Positions 13,101-17,366 of a stretch of 17,366 bases of DNA are shown piece after piece. Made by a program: the position numbers and the translations under genes. The notes below the pieces were generated by a model that did not search any database, was not told where the DNA came from, and was given only the letters and a program-made list of their open reading frames with translations. The stretch covers positions 1 to 17,366 of the forward strand of contig CAYHUY010000015.1 of NCBI GenBank assembly GCA_964360265.1. Reading direction: 5' to 3'. The DNA is from GWA1-39-11 sp964360265. GTDB taxonomy: Bacteria > Patescibacteriota > Microgenomatia > Levybacterales > GWA1-39-11. Within the stretch, counting starts at the first letter, position 1. Each line of letters starts with the position of its first letter.

Positions 13101-14195
13101 ATGATACTTAAAAAACTTAAATTAACTAATTTTAGAAACCATACTTTGCGACAAATTGAATTGTCCGCCAACACCATTATCATTGGACCTAACACTTCTG
13201 GCAAAACTAACATTCTTGAAGCAGTGAATATTTTATCGCGCGGGAAGAGTTTCCGCGCGCAACACGATAAAGACACAATTCGTGAAGGGACGGAATTTGC
13301 ACAGATCGATGCAGAAGCTCTATCCACCCCCGAGGTGGGGGCTGCTTTCACCTCGGGGGTGAGCGGACAGGGAAAGGGTGAAACTGTAAAGTTAAAGGTT
13401 ATTTTTTCTCTCCAAAAGGGCTACTTATCTAAAAAGTTTTTGGTGAATGGGGTTGCTCGCCCCCAACATGATTTTACTTCTAATTTCGTGTCTGTTTTGT
13501 TTACACCACACGATATTGAACTTATCGCTTCATCGCCATCAAGTAGAAGAAAATATATAGACTCAATTCTTTATCAATCAGATAAAAATTATCGAATAGC
13601 TTTGTCCATCTATGAACGGGCCCTAAAACATAGGAATAGAATGCTATACGATATAAAAGAGGGAAAGAAACAATATAAAATATCGGATTTTGAGTATTTT
13701 AATAAGATCTTGGTGGAACAAGGCTTCCTGCTTACAACCAAACGCGCAGAGTTTGTGGATTTTGTAAACAATTCCAATAAAAATATCTTTGACTTTGCTC
13801 TCTTTTATGATGAGAGCGAAATGTCAGAGGCGCGTCTTTTTAAATATCACTTTGAGGAACAGGCGGCAGGTGTAACTTTGGTTGGGCCGCAACGCGACGA
13901 TTTCATTTTTTATTTCCCGCAAACCAAAAAACAAATTCAAGAATTCGGATCCCGGGGCGAGGAACGACTTACAATTTTTCAGCTAAAAGTCTTAGAAATT
14001 GAATTTTTACGAATAAAAACCGGTAAAAATCCCGTTTTGCTACTAGATGATATCTTCTCAGAACTTGATGATGAAAATATTCATAAAGTATTCGATCTTC
14101 TGCCTGATCAACAAACAATTTTAACTACAACTCATCGCGAATTCCTCCCCAAAAAAATCCTGAATCGCAAAGAAGTTTCTATAATCGAACTATAA
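13101..14195 (+). CDS. recF: DNA replication/repair protein RecF
   Basis: 364 residues from the ATG at 13101 (MILKKLKLTNFRNH), the canonical RecF opening; a frame start at 13077 adds eight atypical residues. Walker A is GPNTSGKT (29-36), the ABC signature region is GSRGEERLTIFQLK, and Walker B is PVLLLDDIFSELDDEN, followed by TTTHREF. RecF binds DNA with RecO and RecR and loads RecA at gaps. An unusual stretch at residues ~75-91 (beginning STPEVGAAFTSG) sits between two predicted beta strands and is encoded by a 13-bp perfect inverted repeat (13325-13361). The last ~60 bases recur in decayed form at 15616-15677. Confidence 0.95.
   Translation: MILKKLKLTNFRNHTLRQIELSANTIIIGPNTSGKTNILEAVNILSRGKSFRAQHDKDTIREGTEFAQIDAEALSTPEVGAAFTSGVSGQGKGETVKLKVIFSLQKGYLSKKFLVNGVARPQHDFTSNFVSVLFTPHDIELIASSPSSRRKYIDSILYQSDKNYRIALSIYERALKHRNRMLYDIKEGKKQYKISDFEYFNKILVEQGFLLTTKRAEFVDFVNNSNKNIFDFALFYDESEMSEARLFKYHFEEQAAGVTLVGPQRDDFIFYFPQTKKQIQEFGSRGEERLTIFQLKVLEIEFLRIKTGKNPVLLLDDIFSELDDENIHKVFDLLPDQQTILTTTHREFLPKKILNRKEVSIIEL
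13325..13361. repeat. 13-bp perfect inverted repeat inside recF coding sequence
   Basis: CACCCCCGAGGTG (13325-13337) pairs with CACCTCGGGGGTG (13349-13361) around an 11-base loop. It is far more GC-rich than the rest of recF and encodes an insertion-like loop. Confidence 0.95.
14136..14195 (+). repeat. recF tail, source copy of the downstream remnant
   Basis: Sixty bases ending at the TAA stop of recF. They align to 15616-15677 over their length, with 31 of the final 38 positions identical and one extra base in the A-run of the remote copy. Confidence 0.8.
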
Positions 14196-14214
14196 AATAA
14201 AGATCTTTTATCTC

Positions 14215-14243
14215 TTGACAAGGATTTTTTTTTGTATTAAATT
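14215..14243 (+). promoter_or_regulatory. promoter of the membrane-protein gene at 14252
   Basis: TTGACA (14215-14220), a 17-base spacer containing nine consecutive Ts, then TAAATT (14238-14243), and the ATG eight bases later. No Shine-Dalgarno sequence is present. Confidence 0.65.
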
Positions 14244-14251
14244 AAAGTGAC

Positions 14252-14866
14252 ATGAAATGGATTAACAGACTATATGTTCTCTTTTTGGGGATTATTCTCT
14301 CAATTACAACGGGCTTTGGCGTAGCTGCATTTTACCCACAACCGGTGTGGCCCGCTTATCCTTCATCGACATATAATAACACTATTCCACAAAGCTGTTA
14401 TTCAACACCGCAAGAGCAATCCTCTCTTGATTGTCAAAGACTTATTCAAAAACAGCAAGTGGAGCAAGAGCAGGATAGTGCAAAACGACAGCAGTATGAA
14501 GCAGATATGCAAACCTACCAAAATAAGAATTCAGGATACACGAGGACTGCGATTTTCTTTGGTATTGCTATTGGTGCAATTTACGCAATCATAGGACTTG
14601 GATTGATAAAAAAATCAAAGCTGGTTGCAACCGGATTATTATTGGCAGGCATATTGACAGCTATTCTTACGCGTATATTAATAAGCCTTGCATCTCTGGG
14701 CGCGTCAGTAACAGGAACATCGGGTTCGGGCCTAATAGCATATATGGAGCTTGGTGTATTACTAATTCTATCGGTTGCTGTAATAGCGGTAGGTTTATAC
14801 AGTCTAAAAGAAGTCGAGTCTATTACCCCAGCCTCTCAGCAACCTACTCAGAGAACACCAACATAA
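14252..14866 (+). CDS. four-helix membrane protein with an extracytoplasmic coiled segment, unknown function
   Basis: 204 residues. An N-terminal helix or signal anchor (~5-27, LYVLFLGIILSITTGFGVAAF) precedes an aromatic/proline-rich stretch (YPQPVWPAYPSSTYNN), two cysteines (in QSCYSTP and LDCQRL), and a Gln/Glu-rich helix (~66-92). Three more hydrophobic helices follow (~97-119, ~123-148, ~163-186) and a polar tail ending TPASQQPTQRTPT. The paired cysteines could form a disulfide outside the cell. The gene lies between recF and the toxin-antitoxin pair, in the segment flanked by the two recF tails. No family is named. Confidence 0.65.
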   Translation: MKWINRLYVLFLGIILSITTGFGVAAFYPQPVWPAYPSSTYNNTIPQSCYSTPQEQSSLDCQRLIQKQQVEQEQDSAKRQQYEADMQTYQNKNSGYTRTAIFFGIAIGAIYAIIGLGLIKKSKLVATGLLLAGILTAILTRILISLASLGASVTGTSGSGLIAYMELGVLLILSVAVIAVGLYSLKEVESITPASQQPTQRTPT

Positions 14867-14931
14867 TTTTCAAACTAGGCGGCTTTGACGAGATCGGTAA
14901 CATCGCGTCTAATTTGCGAAGAATTTTTGCT

Positions 14932-15345
14932 TTATCCTTCTAAATTTTCGAGGAATTCGTTCGCTGAAATTATCTTAATGCTCTTATACTGTCTTAAATC
15001 CAAAAGATCGCAATCTCCAGTTATAATATACCCACAGTTTCCCTCGACTGCTGCTTCAATAAATTTATTATCATCCGGATCTCTTTTAACGATACTTATT
15101 GTTTCTTTAGGCGTAACAAAGGTAAAGAGATTTTCAATCTTCGCTTGAAAAATAGCTATCTTTTTATCATCAACCTTGAATTTCTTACGAAGAACATCTA
15201 CGCATTCGGCTAAAATTTGTAAGGATGTAATTATTTCAATTTCCTTTTTGGCGGCAAGTTGAAGAATTAACCGAGGTTTGCCTCCATAAATATAGCCGGA
15301 TAAAATGATATTAGTATCTACTATTATTTTGGGCACGCTTTTCAC
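14932..15345 (-). CDS. PIN-domain ribonuclease toxin (COG1569-like)
   Basis: 137 residues from a GTG at 15345. PIN acidic residues are visible: D10 in KIIVDTNIILSG, E in ILAECVDVLRKK, and D in VKRDPDDNKFIEAAV and YIITGDCDLLDL. The fold matches toxins that cut RNA with Mg2+. The start overlaps the end of the ribbon-helix-helix gene by 35 bases, which implies translational coupling with its antitoxin. Another GTG at 15336 could be the start. After the TAA at 14932-14934 the same frame stays open for 18 more codons (ending DVTDLVKAA), which could be a lost C-terminal extension; this is uncertain. With its partner it forms a type II toxin-antitoxin pair. Confidence 0.85.
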   Translation of the reverse strand: MKSVPKIIVDTNIILSGYIYGGKPRLILQLAAKKEIEIITSLQILAECVDVLRKKFKVDDKKIAIFQAKIENLFTFVTPKETISIVKRDPDDNKFIEAAVEGNCGYIITGDCDLLDLRQYKSIKIISANEFLENLEG

Positions 15346-15577
15346 GTCGGTATTCTTTAATAATCTTATTTATATCCTCCTCGCTTTTAATACGCATCCT
15401 TTTACCAATCTTCTGTCCTTCTGCAAATATCTCCTCCCACTCCCCCTCCTCCTTCAATTGAGCAACCACTGCATCTTTAATATATTCACTTCTGCTCTTA
15501 AAAGATTTTCTTGCCGCAGTATCTGTTTTTTTAACCAGTTCTTTTGGTAAAGATATGTTTAAGGTTTGTATTTGCAT
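15311..15577 (-). CDS. ribbon-helix-helix antitoxin (CopG/ParD-like)
   Basis: 88 residues. The N-terminal ribbon-helix-helix is QTLNISLPKELVKKTDTAARKS followed by SRSEYIKDAVVAQL (residues ~3-43), a DNA-binding dimer fold. The C-terminal, charged tail (EGEWEEIFAEGQKIGKRMRIK...) should wrap and inhibit the PIN toxin encoded next, which overlaps it by 35 bases. The protein is expected to repress its own promoter, and that promoter carries TGTATGT repeats at an 11-base period (see 15578-15614). A leaderless ATG at 15577 fits the promoter. Confidence 0.85.
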   Translation of the reverse strand: MQIQTLNISLPKELVKKTDTAARKSFKSRSEYIKDAVVAQLKEEGEWEEIFAEGQKIGKRMRIKSEEDINKIIKEYRREKRAQNNSRY

Positions 15578-15614
15578 ATACAGATATTGTATGTATTTTG
15601 TATGTCTTTGTCAA
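15578..15614 (-). promoter_or_regulatory. toxin-antitoxin promoter with embedded operator repeats
   Basis: Minus strand TTGACA (15614-15609), a 17-base spacer, then TACAAT (15591-15586), with the ATG eight bases later. On the plus strand TGTATGT occurs at 15588-15594 and 15599-15605, exactly 11 bases apart, and ATACA-gatat-TGTAT (15578-15592) is an inverted repeat over the -10 box. Spaced by one helical turn, these fit binding of ribbon-helix-helix dimers that would block polymerase. Confidence 0.7.
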
Positions 15615-15615
15615 G

Positions 15616-15677
15616 CCCGAATTCACTCCAAAAAAAAATCCTCAATTGCAAAGAGGTCTCAATAATGGGACTATAAT
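15616..15677 (+). pseudogene. decayed copy of the recF 3' end
   Basis: CCCGAATTC..., an A-run and TCCTCAATTGCAAAG through to CTATAA align with 14136-14195 (CGCGAATTC... to CTATAA). The last 38 bases match at 31 positions, and one extra A shifts the frame. No other part of recF is found upstream. The final CTATAA overlaps the stop codon of the NAD(P)HX dehydratase gene on the opposite strand, so recF and that gene may once have been direct convergent neighbours here. Confidence 0.75.
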
Positions 15678-16492
15678 AACCGACTCATTACTGCAGGGAT
15701 TTCGCTCGCAAGGTCTGAGGCGTTGAAGTAAATTCCCATCCTTTTTGCAAGATTTTCTCCTGCTTTTTTGTTGATGTAGGACCCCGCACACGCCGCTAGA
15801 AACGCATTATTTTTACAATAAAGGGCGGCGACCAAGCCTGCCAACACATCTCCTGTCCCGCCTTTTGTCATCCCGGGGTTCCCGCCACTGATTCGAACGG
15901 CTCCGCCGGCTGGCAGAGCGACTACATCATCCTCGCCTTTCAATAAAATTATGACTTTGAATTTTCTTGCCATTTGTTGAACATTTTCATGAGTTGGCTC
16001 AACACCGAATAATTTTTTAAATTCTCCTTTGTGCGGGGTAATAATTGCAGTTTTCGGTAATATTTCTGGCTTTATAACCTGAAGTGAGCCTCCATCAACA
16101 ACCCATCTCTTTTCCGAATATTTTACAAACAATCCTTCTGTTAACTCCTTTGTATCGTCATCTCCCTTTTCTAATCCTTCTTTCCGAGGTAAACCGGGAC
16201 CAATTAAAATACAATCTGCTTCTTTTATATAATTTTCCAATCTATTACGTGGAACAATGATGCCATTCCGAAACTCACTTTTTGCCTGCTCGACAAGTTT
16301 GTTATTCGCGGCTATTGACGAATAAAAAACCATATCTACAATTCGCGAGGCAACAGTCAAAGCCCAAAGAGAAGCCGCATGAAATAATTGCGAACCCCCA
16401 ATGATCAATAGCCTACCGTTCTGCCCTTTATGGCTGTCTGAAGGAGGTCTGTAAAGATTTTTTAGCAGAGACGAATCAAATTCGAGGACCAT
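15671..16492 (-). CDS. nnrD: ADP/ATP-dependent NAD(P)H-hydrate dehydratase
   Basis: 273 residues, the C-terminal (NnrD/CARKD) ribokinase-like domain without the NnrE epimerase half. It repairs hydrated NAD(P)H back to NAD(P)H. Key features are HKGQNGRLLIIGGS (residues 21-34), ILIGPGL (95-101), VVDGGSL (131-137), ITPHKGEF (151-158) and the nucleotide/catalytic loop GGNPGMTKGGTGDVLAG (203-219) with catalytic D215. Length is typical of stand-alone NnrD. An extended -10 promoter ends six bases before the ATG. UMP kinase lies just upstream on the same strand, 24 bases away. Confidence 0.93.
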   Translation of the reverse strand: MVLEFDSSLLKNLYRPPSDSHKGQNGRLLIIGGSQLFHAASLWALTVASRIVDMVFYSSIAANNKLVEQAKSEFRNGIIVPRNRLENYIKEADCILIGPGLPRKEGLEKGDDDTKELTEGLFVKYSEKRWVVDGGSLQVIKPEILPKTAIITPHKGEFKKLFGVEPTHENVQQMARKFKVIILLKGEDDVVALPAGGAVRISGGNPGMTKGGTGDVLAGLVAALYCKNNAFLAACAGSYINKKAGENLAKRMGIYFNASDLASEIPAVMSRLL

Positions 16493-16498
16493 AGGGGA

Positions 16499-16504
16499 AT
16501 TATA
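16499..16504 (-). promoter_or_regulatory. extended -10 promoter with leaderless ATG for nnrD
   Basis: Minus strand TGC-TATAAT (16504-16499) with the ATG six bases later. The downstream sequence ATAATTCCCC resembles that at the HD-domain gene promoter (4169-4184). The -35 is poor, as is common for extended -10 promoters. Confidence 0.65.
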
Positions 16505-16516
16505 GCAAAACGGGAG

Positions 16517-17218
16517 TTATCCTTCGATGGTTGTTCCTATGAAGTTTCTTCCTGCAAAATAATTTTCAAGATTCTCAAAATTATTTCCTTTCATAATCAC
16601 AACTTTCAAACCTAATTCTTCTGCCTTCTTTGAAGCGATTGGATCAAAAGGCATATTCATACCCGGAACCCATTTGTCTCCTACAATTTTGCGAAAATTT
16701 TTCCATGTTATTTTTTTGATGGGTTTTGCGGAAGGAGAGGTTCGGGGATCCTGATCATAAGCCATATCAATATTACTCATATTTATAACCGCTTTGAGGT
16801 TGTAGTCTTCACAAATCATTGTAGAACAGAAATCCGTAGACCAGCCGGGTTTCCAACCGGACGCGACAACAACAGGTTCAGTTACTTTACGGATTATTTC
16901 GTAATGTTTAAGAATATAAGGATGGGCGAGGTCTCGAAATATAGTACGGACAAGATGTGCATTGAGCCGCGTTGCATGAATGCCAAGCCAATCCAAATCT
17001 TCCGCTACTAATTCATGCCCTACTACGTTTTGAGCCGCGTCTTGATAGTGTCGAGTGGTATTTCCGCCCCCTGCGACAATAAAAAACTGGCGGTTCGTTC
17101 GTTCCGCCAGTTGAGCACGAATAAATTCGCTGAAACGCTTAAGAAATTCAATATCGATTCCTCCATTTGGAACGATGAGTGAACCGCCGAGAGAAATTAC
17201 TATTTTATCTTTCTGCAT
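16517..17218 (-). CDS. pyrH: UMP kinase, archaeal-type (TIGR02076-like)
   Basis: 233 residues of the amino-acid kinase fold. The N-terminal phosphate-binding motif is KIVISLGGSLIVP (5-17), followed by FIVAGGGNTTRHY (46-58), then LDWLGIHATRLNAHLVR and VVVASGWKPGWSTDF, where UMP is bound. NMSNIDMAYDQDPR is the typical aspartate/nucleotide segment, and the C-terminus holds GLKVVIMKG. It phosphorylates UMP to UDP, an essential step for RNA and for CTP and dTTP. The lineage resembles the archaeal group more than standard bacterial PyrH. Residues 36-45 (QLAERTNRQF) are encoded by a 9-bp inverted repeat. A terminator hairpin lies directly before the ATG (17219-17245). Confidence 0.9.
   Translation of the reverse strand: MQKDKIVISLGGSLIVPNGGIDIEFLKRFSEFIRAQLAERTNRQFFIVAGGGNTTRHYQDAAQNVVGHELVAEDLDWLGIHATRLNAHLVRTIFRDLAHPYILKHYEIIRKVTEPVVVASGWKPGWSTDFCSTMICEDYNLKAVINMSNIDMAYDQDPRTSPSAKPIKKITWKNFRKIVGDKWVPGMNMPFDPIASKKAEELGLKVVIMKGNNFENLENYFAGRNFIGTTIEG
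17085..17112. repeat. palindrome AACTGGCGG...CCGCCAGTT inside UMP kinase
   Basis: AACTGGCGG (17085-17093) and CCGCCAGTT (17104-17112) flank a ten-base loop TTCGTTCGTT. The arms contain the same GGCGG/CCGCC core found in the palindromes at 2404 and 9649, but with the arms in the opposite order. Confidence 0.9.
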
Positions 17219-17245
17219 AAAAAAAGCAGGGTACCTGCCTGCTTT
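17219..17245 (-). terminator. intrinsic terminator hairpin abutting the UMP kinase start codon
   Basis: On the minus strand AAAGCAGG (17245-17238) pairs with CCTGCTTT (17230-17223) around a seven-base loop, followed by a run of seven Ts (17225-17219) directly before the ATG. It lies downstream of a promoter that belongs to this gene, so it is a candidate attenuator rather than the end of another gene. Confidence 0.75.
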
Positions 17246-17278
17246 ACCCCGATTTTGGCAAGATCAGGATTACTCCAT

Positions 17279-17307
17279 AAAATAGCAGAAATTCCATAAA
17301 AATGCAA
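17279..17307 (-). promoter_or_regulatory. promoter of the UMP kinase gene
   Basis: Minus strand TTGCAT (17307-17302), a 17-base spacer, then TATTTT (17284-17279) preceded by TGC. The expected start near 17272 gives a leader of about 54 bases, longer than those of other genes here. Confidence 0.6.
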
Positions 17308-17366
17308 CAACTGTTTCGGGCTTGCCCTGAGCGATGATGAGCGAGTCGATACCCGCGTCGAACGGG
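17308..17366. other. GC-rich repeat-like intergenic sequence at window end
   Basis: Contains GGGCTTGCCC (a small hairpin), TGAGCGATGATGAGCGAGTCGA, and TCGA...TCGA pairs. The base composition differs from the AT-rich surroundings. The TTCGGGCTTGCCCTGAGC wording resembles REP-type palindromes common in many bacterial genomes, but only part is visible and I see no gene in it. Confidence 0.35.

Noticed and set aside
1..17366. CRISPR arrays, tRNA or rRNA genes, and insertion-sequence transposases
   Set aside because: I saw no regularly spaced repeat-spacer pattern, no cloverleaf-like T-arm with a matching acceptor stem, and no transposase or integrase motifs in the translated frames.
1..17366. 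TGA recoded as glycine
   Set aside because: TGA ends the CAP-domain gene at a sensible place, and the genes' conserved regions need no TGA read-through.

Overview
The window looks like a scaffold of a Candidate Phyla Radiation (Patescibacteria) bacterium, most likely from the Microgenomates side. This is an inference, since no rRNA or marker protein is present to place it. The signs are short genes packed on both strands, many small membrane proteins of unknown function, archaeal-type versions of housekeeping enzymes (UMP kinase, ATP-dependent DNA ligase, endonuclease Q), almost no Shine-Dalgarno sequences, and promoters that sit 6-12 bases from the start codon. TGA acts as a stop (for example at 402-404), which argues against the TGA-recoding Gracilibacteria and Absconditabacteria. 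A run of exactly 100 Ns (9376-9475) marks a scaffold join.

Layout. 1-1031: the end of a CAP/SCP-domain protein and a DUF1003-like membrane/coiled-coil protein. 1032-2390: an apparently inserted, 5'-truncated six-hairpin glycosidase followed by a second copy of the DUF1003 gene tail. 2391-3001: a hairpin-rich spacer and a small frameshifted gene. 3021-5740 (minus strand): an HD-domain protein and the thioredoxin pair trxA-trxB, which is bracketed by inverted copies of an AT-rich repeat. 5764-6876 (minus): a PRPP-loop phosphoribosyltransferase and a small membrane protein. 7061-8440 (minus): endonuclease Q, divergent from a small conserved hypothetical gene, then a VTT/DedA-like membrane protein that runs into the N gap. 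9476-11966: a Pro/Gly-rich repeat protein, an archaeal-type DNA ligase, and a divergent membrane protein. 12004-14195: a Fic protein and recF. 14196-15677: a membrane protein, a PIN/ribbon-helix-helix toxin-antitoxin pair, and a decayed copy of the recF tail. 15671-17218 (minus): NAD(P)HX dehydratase and UMP kinase.

Main points of interest. (1) Twice in this window a block of foreign-looking genes lies between a plus-strand gene and a second copy of that gene's last ~30-60 bases, ending at the stop codon. This suggests insertion at gene 3' ends with regeneration of the end, yet no integrase is visible. (2) Short palindromes of related sequence occur both between genes and inside coding sequence (recF, UMP kinase, the Pro-rich gene), resembling the protein-coding palindromic elements of Rickettsia. 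(3) Heptanucleotide tandem repeats occur between genes and inside the DNA ligase. (4) Most genes appear leaderless. The UMP kinase gene is an exception: its ~54-nt leader ends in an intrinsic terminator just before the ATG, which looks like an attenuator.

Functionally, the window combines DNA repair (EndoQ, ligase, RecF), redox and metabolite repair (Trx/TrxR, NAD(P)HX dehydratase), nucleotide metabolism (UMP kinase, phosphoribosyltransferase), and accessory genes (Fic, toxin-antitoxin, glycosidase). It does not form one operon: nearly every gene has its own recognisable promoter.
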